From Streptomyces antibioticus (GTDB taxonomy: Bacteria > Actinomycetota > Actinomycetes > Streptomycetales > Streptomycetaceae): a DNA stretch of 64,000 nt. The position numbers and the translations under genes are program-made. The stretch covers positions 1,863,570-1,927,569 of the forward strand of contig NZ_CM007717.1 of NCBI RefSeq assembly GCF_002019855.1. Direction: 5' to 3'. The notes below the pieces were generated by a model. That model saw nothing but the letters and a program-made list of their open reading frames with translations, ran no database searches and had not been told where the DNA came from. Below are positions 42,123 through 51,830 of this stretch, piece by piece. Numbering within the stretch: the first letter of the stretch is position 1; each line of letters starts with the position of its first letter.

Positions 42123-43136
42123 GTGGCCCGAGGCACCCGACCCACCAGCCGCGACGTCGCCCAGGCCGCCGGCGTCTCCCAGGCCGCCGTCTCCCTCGTC
42201 CTCGGCGACAAATGGCGCGGCCGCGTCTCCGAGACCACCGCACAACGCGTCCGCGACGCCGCCCGCGACCTCGGCTACCGCCCCAACCTCGCCGCCCGCA
42301 ACCTCCGCCTCGGCCACACCCGCACCGTCCTCCTCGTCGTCCCCGCCCTCACCACCGAATTCTTCGCCGGCGTCTACACCGGCGCCGCCCGCGTCGCCGC
42401 CGCCCACGGCTTCGGCGTCGTCCTCTACCCCTCCCCCGAAGGCGTCGGCCCCGCCCGCGACCCCTTCGCCTCCGCCCAGGCCGCCCTCGACGGCGTCATC
42501 GCCTCCTCCATGGCCGCCGACGCCCTCACCGCCATCCGCGGCGACCAGCTCCCCCTCGTCATGCTCGACAGCGACCCCACCGGCAGCCTCGGCGCCGCCA
42601 CCGTCAACCTCGACATCACCGACGGCATCCGCCAGATCACCGACCACCTCCTCGGCCTCGGCCACCGCCACTTCCTCCACCTCGCCGCCGACATCCCCTC
42701 CTGGACCTTCCACGTCCGCGCCCACGAACTCGCCCGCCGCCTCACCGCCGTCCCCGGCACCACCCTGCGCACCGCCCCCGCCGCCATCACCATCGACGAC
42801 GCCCGACGCGCCGCCGAAACCGCCCTCACCACACCGGGACCCCGCCCCACCGCCATCGTCTGCGACGACGACAAACTCGCCGCCGGCGCCTACAAAGCCC
42901 TCCGCCGCCTCGGCCTGCGCGTCCCCGACGACCTCTCCGTCACCGGCCTCGACGACCTCGCCCTCGCCACCGCCCTCGACCCCGAACTCACCACCGTCCG
43001 ACTCGACGCCGAACAATTCGGCGAACGCGGCATGCACGCCCTCCTCGCCGTCCTGGACGGCCGCGAACCCGACGCCGGAGACATCCCCGTCGAACTCGTC
43101 GTCCGAGGCTCCACAGCCCCGCCCAGCGCCCCCTGA
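42123..43136 (+). CDS. LacI-family transcriptional regulator
   Basis: 337 aa. The LacI helix-turn-helix TSRDVAQAAGVSQAAVSLVL and hinge GYRPNLAARNLRLG precede a periplasmic-binding-type effector domain (VLLVVPALTTEFFAGVYTG, IVCDDDKLAAGAYKALRRLG, VTGLDDLALA). GTG at 42123 follows GAAGGAG; the upstream ATG at 42081 lacks a site. Divergent from the MFS gene, its likely target, and convergent with prcA. Confidence 0.92.
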   Translation: MARGTRPTSRDVAQAAGVSQAAVSLVLGDKWRGRVSETTAQRVRDAARDLGYRPNLAARNLRLGHTRTVLLVVPALTTEFFAGVYTGAARVAAAHGFGVVLYPSPEGVGPARDPFASAQAALDGVIASSMAADALTAIRGDQLPLVMLDSDPTGSLGAATVNLDITDGIRQITDHLLGLGHRHFLHLAADIPSWTFHVRAHELARRLTAVPGTTLRTAPAAITIDDARRAAETALTTPGPRPTAIVCDDDKLAAGAYKALRRLGLRVPDDLSVTGLDDLALATALDPELTTVRLDAEQFGERGMHALLAVLDGREPDAGDIPVELVVRGSTAPPSAP

Positions 43137-43242
43137 GGCGCGAGCGGCCCCGGAAACGCCCCGTGCCCCGGCCGACGAACGACCGAGGCACAGGACACAC
43201 CAGACAAACACTCAACAACAGGACACGACGGCCCCCGCCGCG

Positions 43243-43995
43243 TCACTCCTCGCCGGAACCCTCCTCCTCGGCGCTCTCCGCCTCCGACTCGGCACCCCCC
43301 ACGGCCAGCAACCGCGACAACTGCGGACCCACGATCCGCTTGAACTTCCGCGACTGCGGACGCGTCCGGTCCAGCACCGCCACCTCCAGCCGCTCCGCGG
43401 GAATCTCCCGCTGCGTACCGTTGGTGTCCCGCGACAACGCCTGCACCGCCAGCTTCAACGCCTCCGCCAACGTCATACCGTCCTGATGACGCTGATCCAG
43501 ATAGCTGCTGATCTGCTCCGCGTTACCACCGACCGCCACCGAACCGTGCTCGTCCACGATCGAACCGTCGTGCGGCAGCCGATAGATCTGATCCCCGTCC
43601 GGCGTGGCACCCACCTCGGCCACCACCAGCTCCACCTCGTACGGCTTCTCACCCGCCGACGAGAAGATCGTCCCCAGCGTCTGCGCGTACACGTTCGCCA
43701 GACCCCGCGCGGTCACATCGTCCCGGTCATAGGTGTAACCCCGCAGATCGGCGTACCGGACACCACCGATCCGAAGATTCTCGTACTCGTTGTACTTACC
43801 GGCGGCCGCGAAACCGATCCGGTCATAGATCTCACTGAACTTGTGCAACGCACGGGACGGGTTCTCGCCCACGAACACAATGCCGTCGGCGTACTGGAGA
43901 ACCACCAGACTGCGGCCACGAGCGATGCCCTTGCGCGCATACTCCGCGCGATCCGCCATCGCCTGCTGAGGAGAGACATAGAACGGAGTCGACAC
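43243..43995 (-). CDS. prcA: Proteasome alpha subunit
   Basis: 250 aa. [20 protein letters not shown] is the alpha N-terminal gate and H0 helix; [20 protein letters not shown] begins the core. No N-terminal catalytic Thr, as expected for alpha. The acidic tail [13 protein letters not shown] is typical of actinobacteria. Forms the outer heptameric rings that dock Arc. GTG at 43995, 61 bp after prcB in the same operon. Confidence 0.97.
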   Translation of the reverse strand: MSTPFYVSPQQAMADRAEYARKGIARGRSLVVLQYADGIVFVGENPSRALHKFSEIYDRIGFAAAGKYNEYENLRIGGVRYADLRGYTYDRDDVTARGLANVYAQTLGTIFSSAGEKPYEVELVVAEVGATPDGDQIYRLPHDGSIVDEHGSVAVGGNAEQISSYLDQRHQDGMTLAEALKLAVQALSRDTNGTQREIPAERLEVAVLDRTRPQSRKFKRIVGPQLSRLLAVGGAESEAESAEEEGSGEE

Positions 43996-44056
43996 CGGTT
44001 ATCCGTCCCTTTCTGTCGAAGTCACTGGATCACCTGCGATGAGAAACGGCCCCGCC

Positions 44057-44902
44057 CTACAGCAGAGCGGCACGCGGCCCGTCCGGCTGCTCCAGCCGAC
44101 GCGCAAGGATGGCGCGGGCGATCTCGGAGGACTCCTCCTCCGTCAGCCTACGGAAACCACTCTCGGTGATCACCGTGACGATCGGATAGATCCGGCGCGC
44201 GACATCCGGACCACCCGTCGCCGAATCGTCGTCCGCCGCGTCGTACAGAGCCTGCACCACCAACGTGGTCGCCTGCTCCTCGGTCAGAGCGTCATGGAAC
44301 AGCTTCTTCATCGCACCCCGCGCGAACACCGAGCCCGAACCCGTCGCCGCGAAGTTGTGCTCCTCCGAACGACCGCCCGTCACGTCGTACGAGAAGATCC
44401 GCCCCTTGCCACGGTCCACATCGAACCCCGCGAACAACGGCACCACCGCCAACCCCTGCATCGCCATGCCCAGGTTGGAACGGATCATCGTCGACAGCCG
44501 GTTCGCCTTGCCCTCCAGCGAGAGCTGCGCCCCCTCGACCTTCTCGAAGTGCTCCAGCTCCAACTGGAACAGCTTCACCATCTCGACGGCGAGACCCGCC
44601 GTGCCGGCGATACCGACGGCCGAGTACTCGTCCGCCGGGAACACCTTCTCGATGTCCCGCTGCGCGATGACATTGCCCATGGTCGCCCGCCGGTCACCGG
44701 CGAGCACCACACCGCCCGGGAACGTCACACCGACGATGGTCGTCCCGTGCGGCGCCTCGATCACACCCTGCGTACGGGGCAACTGCCGGTTGCCCGGCAG
44801 CATCTCGGGCTGATGCTCGGAGAGAAAGTCCATGAACGAGGACGACCCAGGCGTCAGGAAGGCAGCCGGTAGACGCCCGGTGCTACGAGTGTTGGCTTCC
44901 AC
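44057..44902 (-). CDS. prcB: Proteasome beta subunit
   Basis: 281 aa including a 53-residue propeptide. Cleavage before Thr54 ([22 protein letters not shown]) exposes the catalytic threonine; the downstream Lys/Arg and Asp positions of the Ntn hydrolase site are conserved (DRRATMG). GTG at 44902 follows AAGGAAA and lies inside the 3' end of the endonuclease-like gene, a 49-bp overlap. Inner heptameric rings of the 20S core. Confidence 0.97.
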   Translation of the reverse strand: MEANTRSTGRLPAAFLTPGSSSFMDFLSEHQPEMLPGNRQLPRTQGVIEAPHGTTIVGVTFPGGVVLAGDRRATMGNVIAQRDIEKVFPADEYSAVGIAGTAGLAVEMVKLFQLELEHFEKVEGAQLSLEGKANRLSTMIRSNLGMAMQGLAVVPLFAGFDVDRGKGRIFSYDVTGGRSEEHNFAATGSGSVFARGAMKKLFHDALTEEQATTLVVQALYDAADDDSATGGPDVARRIYPIVTVITESGFRRLTEEESSEIARAILARRLEQPDGPRAALL

Positions 44903-45459
44903 GCGTTTCCTTCCACGTATGTCGCAGCCCGCCTTATGGCATCGGGCCGATCCTTGAACTGCCCCAGTGCGGCATTGCAGCTGAAGCACAGTACGCCTCG
45001 GACCCTACCCGTCTGATGGCAGTGATCCACATGTTCGGCCGGAGCGGCCAGACATATACAGCAGACGCCGCCCTGAGAGGCGATCAATTCGTCGCGCTGG
45101 GCTTCGGTGATGCCGTACTGGCGCATCAGATGATCCCGCCGCCCCCGCTCGGCCCGGCACGCCTTGCACCGCGTCGACAGTCCGTCCGAAGCGGTCGCGT
45201 TGCGGTGCCAGGCGTCGTGCGGCTTGATCTCTCCGCAGGTCCGGCAGAGCTTGTGGCCCGCCGGGACGTCCACCTTCTCCCGGACCTTCTTCCCCAGGGC
45301 CTCCCGGCGCCGCCGGTAGTGCGCGGCGCTGTACTCCGCCACGCACTCCCGGCAGTGCACCTGGAGGCCGTCCCGCCGGTTCCGGTCGCGCGCGAACGCC
45401 GCAGGCGGCAGGTCCCGCTCGCATTTCCGGCAGTGCTTCGCGTCCGGCTCGTCCGTCAC
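44854..45459 (-). CDS. HNH / phage endonuclease VII-like protein
   Basis: 201 aa. Several CxxC knuckles ([43 protein letters not shown]) precede an endonuclease VII core: [20 protein letters not shown], then [18 protein letters not shown]. The His-rich metal pair DHCH matches recombination endonuclease VII. Its 3' end overlaps prcB by 49 bp and it follows pup by 48 bp, so it is embedded in the proteasome operon. A nuclease role is expected; a link to proteolysis is unknown. Confidence 0.9.
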   Translation of the reverse strand: MTDEPDAKHCRKCERDLPPAAFARDRNRRDGLQVHCRECVAEYSAAHYRRRREALGKKVREKVDVPAGHKLCRTCGEIKPHDAWHRNATASDGLSTRCKACRAERGRRDHLMRQYGITEAQRDELIASQGGVCCICLAAPAEHVDHCHQTGRVRGVLCFSCNAALGQFKDRPDAIRRAATYVEGNAWKPTLVAPGVYRLPS

Positions 45460-45507
45460 CCTTACCCCCGCACCTTCATTTCGAAGGCGAAAGCGACCTA
45501 CTAGTCC

Positions 45508-45726
45508 CTACTCGCCACCTTTTTGCACGAAGGACCTCACGAAATCCTCGGCGTTCTCTTCGAGTACATCGTCAATTTCGTCAAGAACGGAGTCCACGTC
45601 GTCGCTCAGCTTTTCCTGGCGCTCCTTGAGGTCTTCGGAGCCCTGTGCCTCGGTCGTCTGCTCCTCGGTCTCTTCCGTGGAGCGCGTGGCCTTCTGCTGT
45701 CCGCCGCCGGTGTCCTTGGTCGCCAT
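45508..45726 (-). CDS. pup: Prokaryotic ubiquitin-like protein Pup
   Basis: 72 aa. The conserved C-terminal half DLKERQEKLSDDVDSVLDEI leads to FVRSFVQKGGE. The last codon is GAG, so Pup is made with a C-terminal Glu and needs no deamidation before ligation, unlike mycobacterial GGQ Pup. ATG at 45726 follows GAAGG; a longer frame adds 10 residues of no family match. N-terminal half is disordered and pulled into Arc. Confidence 0.96.
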   Translation of the reverse strand: MATKDTGGGQQKATRSTEETEEQTTEAQGSEDLKERQEKLSDDVDSVLDEIDDVLEENAEDFVRSFVQKGGE

Positions 45727-45915
45727 AACCTTCACCCCGCTCAGTTCGCCCGACATGGTCGACAGGTCGGCATTCCTGCCGATCGGTGATGATCAGACCC
45801 TACAAGGCGGGTCCGACATCGGCCCCGCAGTTGTTCCAACGTACGAGGGCCATCTCGATGATTCCCTCGCGGCGGGGTTTCCACCCTGTCCGCAAGGGTG
45901 CGTGCTGTGGCTCGT

Positions 45916-47427
45916 TCAGCCGCCCGACAGGACCCTGACCAGGTCTTCTGCCGTGCGGCAGCGGTCCAGGAGCGCCTTGACGTGATTTCGCGTTCCGCGA
46001 AGCGGTTCGAGGGTTGGGACGCGCTGGAGGCTGTCGCGGCCGGGGAGGTCGAAGATGACCGAGTCCCAGGAGGCCGCGGCGACGTCGTCGGCGTACTGCT
46101 CCAGGCAGCGGCCGCGGAAGTAGGCGCGGGTGTCCTCCGGGGGCTTGGACCGGGCGCGCTCGACCTCGGTCTCGTCGAGGAGCCGCTTGATGCGGCCGCG
46201 GGCCACGAGGCGGTTGTAGAGGCCCTTCTCGGCGCGTACGTCGGCGTACTGGAGGTCGACGAGGTGGAGGCGTGCGGCGTCCCAGTCGAGGTCGTCGCGG
46301 CGCCGGTAGCCCTCCATGAGTTCGCGTTTGGCGACCCAGTCGAGTTCGCCGGCGAGGCTCATGGGGTCGTTCTCGAGGCGGGTGAGGGTGTCTTCCCAGC
46401 GGGCGAGGACGTCCTTGGTCTGGTCGTCGGCGTCGTCGCCGAAGCGTTCCTCGACGTATTTGCGGGAGAGTTCGTAGTACTCCATCTGGAGTTGTACGGC
46501 GGTGAGGGTGCGGCCGCTGCGCAGGGTGACGAGGCGCTTGAGCGAGGGGTCGTGGGAGACCTGGTGGAGGGTGCGTACGGGCTGGTCGACGGCGAGGTCG
46601 ACGGCGATAAAACCGTCCTCGATCATGGAGAGGACCAGGGCCGTGGTGCCGAGTTTGAGGTAGGTGGAGATCTCGGAGAGGTTGGCGTCGCCGATGATCA
46701 CGTGGAGGCGGCGGTACTTCTCGGCGTCGGCGTGGGGTTCGTCGCGGGTGTTGATGATGGGGCGCTTGAGGGTGGTCTCGAGGCCGACCTCGACTTCGAA
46801 GTAGTCGGCGCGCTGGCTGAGCTGGAAGCCGTGTTCGTGGCCGTCCTGGCCGATGCCGACGCGTCCGGCGCCGGCGAAGACCTGGCGGGAGACGAAGAAG
46901 GGGGTCAGGTGGCGCACGATGTCGGAGAAGGCGGTTTCCCGCTTCATGAGGTAGTTCTCGTGCGTGCCGTAGGAGGCGCCCTTGTTGTCGGTGTTGTTCT
47001 TGTAGAGGTGGATGGGCTGGGCGCCGGGGAGCTGGGCGGCTCGTTCGGCGGCTTCGGCCATGATGCGTTCGCCGGCCTTGTCCCAGAGGACGGCGTCGCG
47101 GGGGTTGGTGACTTCGGGGGCGCTGTATTCGGGGTGTGCGTGGTCGACGTAGAGGCGGGCGCCGTTGGTGAGGATGACGTTGGCGAGGCCGATGTCCTCG
47201 TCGGTGAGCTGGCTGGAGTCGGCGGCCTCGCGGGCGAGGTCGAAGCCTCGTGCGTCCCGTAGCGGGTTCTCTTCCTCGAAGTCCCAGCGGGCCCGGCGGG
47301 CCCGGTGCATCGCCGCCGCGTAGGCGTTGACGATCTGGGACGAGGTGAGCATGGCATTGGCATTGGGGTGGCCGGGGACGGAGATTCCGTACTCCGTCTC
47401 GATGCCCATTACTCGCCGTACGGTCAT
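45916..47427 (-). CDS. dop: Depupylase/deamidase Dop
   Basis: 503 aa. [20 protein letters not shown] and the following long insertion with [19 protein letters not shown] distinguish Dop from Paf[21 protein letters not shown] and [20 protein letters not shown] are shared active-site blocks. Removes Pup from substrates and, in GGQ organisms, deamidates Pup. With a GGE Pup here the main job should be depupylation and recycling. ATG at 47427 follows AAGGAGG. About 190 bp upstream of pup. Confidence 0.97.
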   Translation of the reverse strand: MTVRRVMGIETEYGISVPGHPNANAMLTSSQIVNAYAAAMHRARRARWDFEEENPLRDARGFDLAREAADSSQLTDEDIGLANVILTNGARLYVDHAHPEYSAPEVTNPRDAVLWDKAGERIMAEAAERAAQLPGAQPIHLYKNNTDNKGASYGTHENYLMKRETAFSDIVRHLTPFFVSRQVFAGAGRVGIGQDGHEHGFQLSQRADYFEVEVGLETTLKRPIINTRDEPHADAEKYRRLHVIIGDANLSEISTYLKLGTTALVLSMIEDGFIAVDLAVDQPVRTLHQVSHDPSLKRLVTLRSGRTLTAVQLQMEYYELSRKYVEERFGDDADDQTKDVLARWEDTLTRLENDPMSLAGELDWVAKRELMEGYRRRDDLDWDAARLHLVDLQYADVRAEKGLYNRLVARGRIKRLLDETEVERARSKPPEDTRAYFRGRCLEQYADDVAAASWDSVIFDLPGRDSLQRVPTLEPLRGTRNHVKALLDRCRTAEDLVRVLSGG

Positions 47428-47614
47428 GCGGCCCTCCTTGCCCGGCGGCACCCTCGGTCGTGGGCGCCGCTCAGATACCGGTGGTGCTCCGGTGCGTGTG
47501 CGGTGCCCGTCCCCGCGACTAGCGACCCGGCGGTACGGAAGAGCCTAGAACGCCTCTGCGCTGGTGGGGAGATCATTTGCGTCATTGCCTTGGTCCAGCG
47601 GTGGCCTGAAAAGC

Positions 47615-47655
47615 GGGCGGCTGCGGGTGCCCGGTGTGGGCATCCGCAGCCGCCC
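47615..47655 (-). terminator. Hairpin terminator after arc
   Basis: Eighteen-nt arms (47615-47632 with 47638-47655) paired except for one G-U, 5-nt loop, followed on the minus strand by GCTTTTC. It separates arc from dop transcription. Confidence 0.8.
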
Positions 47656-47662
47656 CTGTTTT

Positions 47663-49429
47663 TTACAGGTACTGTCCGGTGTTCGCCACCGTGTCGATGG
47701 AGCGGCCGGTGTCGGCGCCCTGCTTTCCGGTGATGAGGGTGCGGATGTAGACGATCCGTTCGCCCTTCTTTCCGGAGATGCGGGCCCAGTCGTCGGGGTT
47801 GGTGGTGTTGGGGAGGTCCTCGTTCTCCTTGAACTCGTCCACGCATGCCTGGAGGAGGTGGGAGACGCGGAGGCCCTTCTGGTTCTTTTCGAGGAAGTCC
47901 TTGATCGCCATTTTCTTGGCGCGGCCCACGATGTTTTCGATCATGGCGCCGGAGTTGAAGTCCTTGAAGTAGAGGACTTCCTTGTCGCCGTTGGCGTAGG
48001 TGACTTCCAGGAAGCGGTTTTCCTCGGATTCGGCGTACATGTGTTCCACGGCCGTCTGGATCATGCTCTGGACGGTGGTGGTCTTGTCGTCGCCGTGTTC
48101 GCCGAGGTCGTCGGAGTGCAGCGGGAGGCGTTCGGTGAGGTACTTGCCGAAGATGTCCTTGGCCGCTTCGGCGTCCGGGCGCTCGATCTTGATCTTCACG
48201 TCGAGGCGGCCGGGGCGCAGGATGGCGGGGTCGATCATGTCCTCGCGGTTGGAGGCGCCGATGACGACCACGTTCTGCAGGCCCTCGACGCCGTCGATCT
48301 CGGCGAGGAGCTGGGGGACGATGGTGTTCTCCACGTCCGAGCTGACGCCGGAGCCGCGGGTGCGGAAGAGGGATTCCATCTCGTCGAAGAAGACGATGAC
48401 GGGGGTGCCCTCGCTGGCCTTTTCGCGGGCTCGCTGGAAGACGAGGCGGATCTGGCGTTCGGTCTCGCCGACGTATTTGTTGAGGAGCTCGGGGCCCTTG
48501 ATGTTGAGGAAGAAGCTCTTGCCCTGGGCCTGGCCGGTGACTTCGGCGACCTTCTTGGCCAGCGAGTTGGCGACGGCCTTGGCGATGAGCGTCTTGCCGC
48601 ATCCGGGGGGCCCGTACAGCAGGACGCCCTTGGGCGGCCGCAGTTCGTGCTCCTTGAACAGGTCGGGGTAGAGGTAGGGGAGCTCGACGGCGTCGCGGAT
48701 GGCTTCGATCTGGCCGCCGAGGCCGCCGATCTGTTCGTAGCCGATGTCCGGGACTTCTTCGAGGACGAGCTCTTCGACCTCGCTCTTGGGGACGATCTCG
48801 TAGACGTACCCGGAGCGGGGTTCGAGCAGGAGGGCGTCGCCGGGGCGGATGGTGACGTCCAGCAGCGGCTCGGCGAGCCTGACCACCCGTTCCTCGTCGG
48901 TGTGCCCGACGACCAGGGCGCGCTCGCCGTCCTCGAGGATCTCCTTGAGGGTGACGATGTCCCCGACCCGCTCGTACTCCATGGCCTCGACCACGTTGAG
49001 CGCTTCGTTGAGCATCACTTCCTGGCCGCGTCGTAGCTCTTCGAGCTCGACGCCGGGGCTGACGTTCACGCGGAGTTTGCGGCCTCCGGTGAAGATGTCG
49101 GCCGTGCCGTCCTCGTTCGCCGTGAGGAAGACACCGAAGCCGGCCGGCGGCTGGGCGAGCCGGTCGACTTCTTCCTTGAGGGCCACGATCTGGTCGCGGG
49201 CCTCACGGAGCGTGTTCGCGAGTCGTTCGTTCTGGGCGGACACGCCGGCCAGGTTGGTCTGTAGCTCGACGATCCGCTCTTCGAGAATCCTCGTGTGCCG
49301 CGGAGAGTCGGCGAGCTTGCGTCGCAGGACGGCGATCTCCTGCTCAAGGTAGGCAATCTGCCCGGCGGGGTCGTCGGACCCTCGTCCCGGGCGGATGCCG
49401 CGGTTCATGTCGTCGTCGTGGGCTGCCAC
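47663..49429 (-). CDS. arc: Proteasomal ATPase ARC/Mpa
   Basis: 588 aa. N-terminal coiled coil (about 30-85, [20 protein letters not shown]) that binds Pup; two OB folds; AAA module with Walker [16 protein letters not shown], Walker [13 protein letters not shown] and second-region-of-homology arginines (ILRPGRLD). The C-terminus TVANTGQYL is the HbYX-like GQYL tail that opens the 20S gate. GTG at 49429 follows GTGAGG. Hexameric unfoldase feeding the PrcA/PrcB core. Confidence 0.97.
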   Translation of the reverse strand: MAAHDDDMNRGIRPGRGSDDPAGQIAYLEQEIAVLRRKLADSPRHTRILEERIVELQTNLAGVSAQNERLANTLREARDQIVALKEEVDRLAQPPAGFGVFLTANEDGTADIFTGGRKLRVNVSPGVELEELRRGQEVMLNEALNVVEAMEYERVGDIVTLKEILEDGERALVVGHTDEERVVRLAEPLLDVTIRPGDALLLEPRSGYVYEIVPKSEVEELVLEEVPDIGYEQIGGLGGQIEAIRDAVELPYLYPDLFKEHELRPPKGVLLYGPPGCGKTLIAKAVANSLAKKVAEVTGQAQGKSFFLNIKGPELLNKYVGETERQIRLVFQRAREKASEGTPVIVFFDEMESLFRTRGSGVSSDVENTIVPQLLAEIDGVEGLQNVVVIGASNREDMIDPAILRPGRLDVKIKIERPDAEAAKDIFGKYLTERLPLHSDDLGEHGDDKTTTVQSMIQTAVEHMYAESEENRFLEVTYANGDKEVLYFKDFNSGAMIENIVGRAKKMAIKDFLEKNQKGLRVSHLLQACVDEFKENEDLPNTTNPDDWARISGKKGERIVYIRTLITGKQGADTGRSIDTVANTGQYL

Positions 49430-49682
49430 GGTCCTCACCTCCTCCAAGGGGAGCTGGACGCTTCCAGACCCTACCTGGGTGGGTGTCGATTGAAACCCCT
49501 AGATCACAAAGACTGTAGGGGTGTGTCCGATCTTCACCCTTGCGCTCTCCCTCACGCCAGGGGAATACCCACCGAACATGATTGGAAAGCGGCCGGGGGT
49601 AGGGTCGAAGTGTTCAACACCCGTCAGAGCCTGCATCGTTCCCGTGCGGCTCGGCAACTATCGGCAACTATCGGCAGGAGAG

Positions 49683-49988
49683 ATGGGCGTGCAGCAGGAG
49701 GCCGGGGCCGGCGGTGAGGCGCTGGAGGTCTGGATCGACCAGGATCTCTGTACCGGTGACGGTATCTGCGCGCAGTACGCGCCCGAGGTGTTCGAGCTGG
49801 ACATCGACGGGCTGGCGTATGTGAAGAGCCCGCAGGACGAGCTGCTTCAGGACAAGGGGGCGACGGCTCCGGTGCCGTTGCCGCTGCTGACGGACGTGGT
49901 GGATTCGGCGCGGGAGTGTCCGGGTGACTGTATCCATGTGCGTCGCGTTTCGGACAGGGTCGAGGTGTACGGCCCGGACGCGGAGTGA
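49683..49988 (+). CDS. Ferredoxin (single-cluster, P450-type)
   Basis: 101 aa. WIDQDLCTGDGICAQYAPE and ARECPGDCIHV carry three to four cluster Cys in the spacing of actinobacterial 3Fe-4S/4Fe-4S ferredoxins that serve cytochromes P450. ATG at 49683 follows AGGAGAG. Divergent from arc across 253 bp. It could supply electrons to P450s elsewhere, and a link to the conservon P450 in this window is only speculation. Confidence 0.9.
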   Translation: MGVQQEAGAGGEALEVWIDQDLCTGDGICAQYAPEVFELDIDGLAYVKSPQDELLQDKGATAPVPLPLLTDVVDSARECPGDCIHVRRVSDRVEVYGPDAE

Positions 49989-50046
49989 GCGTGCGGGTAC
50001 GCCTCGTGACGGTTGTCTGATTTCTCACAACCGCGGGTGGCCGGTT

Positions 50047-50679
50047 TCAGGCGCTGCGGGCGCCGGCGGGTGTCGAGCGGACGAACACGCCGTCCTTCCA
50101 CTGCCACTTGGCGGTGTCCTTGAGGTCGGGGCAGCAACTGGGCACGTCTGACGACGAGTAGCCGAGGTAGGTCGCGAGGACGGCACCGTCGGTGACGGTG
50201 AGGCTCGTGACGGTGGTGCGGTCCTTCGGGTCGACGAGGGTGGCGACGACGCGCGCGTGGGTCTGTGTGGGGCCCTGGGTGAGGACGTAGACGCCGTCGG
50301 GCGGGGTGCCCATGGGGGCGTCGCAGTGGACGGCGGCGACGGTTTCGGGTCTGCCGTCGCCGTCGAGGTCGCCGCTCGCCTTGTGGATGACGAGTTCGTC
50401 GACGGGGCCGCAGTCGAGGGGGAAGTCGATCCCGGTGGTGGCGGGGGCGGTGGCTGCCGGCCGGTCGTCCGGGGTGCCGGTTCCGGTGCCGGGCTGGGCG
50501 GCGGTGGCCGGTCTCGGCTGGAGCAGCGAGGAGAGGACGACGACGCCCGCCACGGCGGTGGCGGTGGCGACCCAGTGGATGGGCCGGGTGTGGCTGTGGG
50601 CCAGTTCCGGTACGGCGGACTGCTGCACTAGGAGCGTCTCCTGGGGTGGCTGTGCCGGTGGGGGTGGAGTGGCCAGCAT
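50047..50679 (-). CDS. Predicted membrane-anchored or secreted protein with a calcium-loop-like motif
   Basis: 210 aa. After a Pro-rich start, residues about 36-55 form a hydrophobic helix (IHWVATATAVAGVVVLSSLL) that should act as signal anchor. The outer part has SGDLDGDGRPETVAAVHC, resembling an FG-GAP/EF-hand calcium loop, and paired Cys. No named family recognised. ATG at 50679 chosen; GTG at 50694 is an alternative and neither has a strong ribosome-binding site. Convergent with the ferredoxin. Confidence 0.7.
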   Translation of the reverse strand: MLATPPPPAQPPQETLLVQQSAVPELAHSHTRPIHWVATATAVAGVVVLSSLLQPRPATAAQPGTGTGTPDDRPAATAPATTGIDFPLDCGPVDELVIHKASGDLDGDGRPETVAAVHCDAPMGTPPDGVYVLTQGPTQTHARVVATLVDPKDRTTVTSLTVTDGAVLATYLGYSSSDVPSCCPDLKDTAKWQWKDGVFVRSTPAGARSA

Positions 50680-50791
50680 CGTGCCATACGTCACAGGGCG
50701 GCGGAACGGCGGGGGTGCGGGATTTCGGACGGGTGTGCCGGGGGTGAGTCCGGGCGGTCCGGGCGGTCCGTGCCGGTCGGGGTGAACGTGA

Positions 50792-50843
50792 GGGCGCCGT
50801 GCCCGAGTTCCCGGGTGGTGCGGGGAACTCGGGCACGGCGCCC
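50792..50843 (-). terminator. Perfect 21-bp hairpin terminator of trmI
   Basis: Arms 50792-50812 and 50823-50843 are exactly complementary around a 10-nt loop, 26 bp past the trmI stop at 50870. Confidence 0.85.
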
Positions 50844-50869
50844 TGTCGTTGGAGGGGGTGCGGGCCGGG

Positions 50870-51772
50870 TCAGCGGCCGGTGCCGCCGTCGGCGTTGGGG
50901 CCGGCGTAGTCCTCGCCGTAGGCGCCCTTGGCGGGGCGGCGTCGGCGCATGGGCGGTTCGACGCCGTCCGCGAGGCGGCGGGCGGTGAGGAGGAAGCCGG
51001 TGTGGCCGATCATGCGGTGGTCGGGGCGGACGGCGAGGCCCTCGATGTGCCAGTTGCGGATCATCGTCTCCCAGGCGGTCGGCTCGTTGAAGCTGCCGAT
51101 CTCGCGGATGGACTCGACGGTCCGGGCGAGCTGGGTGGTGGTGGCGACGTAGCAGCACAGGATGCCGCCGGGGACGAGTGCCTTGGAGACGGCTTCCAGG
51201 CATTCCCAGGGGGCGAGCATGTCGAGGATGACGCGGTCGACGTCGGTGTCGCTGAGGTTGTCCTGGAGGTCGCCGACGGTGAGCTGCCAGGCGGGGTGGG
51301 GGCCGCCGAAGTAGCGCTCGACGTTCTGCCGGGCGATCTCGGCGAAGTCCTCGCGGCGCTCGTAGGAGTGCAGCATGCCCTGGTCGCCGATGGCGCGCAG
51401 CAGGAAGCTGCTGAGCGAGCCGGAGCCGACGCCGGCTTCGACGACGCGGGCGCCGGGGAAGATGTCGGCGAAGGCGAGGATCTGCCCCGCGTCCTTCGGG
51501 TAGACGACGGCTGCCCCGCGGGGCATGGACAGGACGTAGTCGGGGAGCAGGGGGCGCAGCGCGAGGTAGGCGACGTTCCCGGTGGTGCGGACAACGCTGC
51601 CCTCGGGAGCGCCGATCAGTTCGTCGTGCGGGAAGGAACCCTTGTGGGTGTGGAAGTTCTTCCCGGCTTCGAGCGTGAACGTGTAGTGGCGGCCCTTGGG
51701 GTCGGTCAGCTGAACCTGGTCCCCGACCTTGAAGGGCCCGCGCCTGCGGGCGGCACCGGTCGGTTCGGACAT
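50870..51772 (-). CDS. trmI: tRNA (adenine-58-N1)-methyltransferase
   Basis: 300 aa. An N-terminal OB-like fold (GDQVQLTDPKGRHYTFTLEA) precedes the Rossmann methyltransferase with VVEAGVGSGSLSSFLLRAIG (SAM motif I), VILDMLAPWECLEAV and GGILCCYVATTTQL. Methylates A58 in the T-loop of tRNA. No ribosome-binding site before the ATG; TAGGCT lies exactly 6 nt upstream, suggesting a leaderless transcript. This gene is linked to the proteasome locus in many actinobacteria. Confidence 0.93.
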   Translation of the reverse strand: MSEPTGAARRRGPFKVGDQVQLTDPKGRHYTFTLEAGKNFHTHKGSFPHDELIGAPEGSVVRTTGNVAYLALRPLLPDYVLSMPRGAAVVYPKDAGQILAFADIFPGARVVEAGVGSGSLSSFLLRAIGDQGMLHSYERREDFAEIARQNVERYFGGPHPAWQLTVGDLQDNLSDTDVDRVILDMLAPWECLEAVSKALVPGGILCCYVATTTQLARTVESIREIGSFNEPTAWETMIRNWHIEGLAVRPDHRMIGHTGFLLTARRLADGVEPPMRRRRPAKGAYGEDYAGPNADGGTGR

Positions 51773-51830
51773 GTGACCAGCCTACCGGCGTTTGGCGGGG
51801 CCGCCGACCACGGTGGGGCGGGGGTGGTGG

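Noticed and set aside
43137..43242. Terminator between lacI-type gene and prcA
   Set aside because: Only a weak interrupted GTGCC/GGCAC pairing was found, too poor to call.
49495..49522. ACCCCTA/TAGGGGT inverted repeat in the arc-ferredoxin gap
   Set aside because: Seven-bp arms with a 14-nt spacer may be chance, and no second copy was seen to support an operator.
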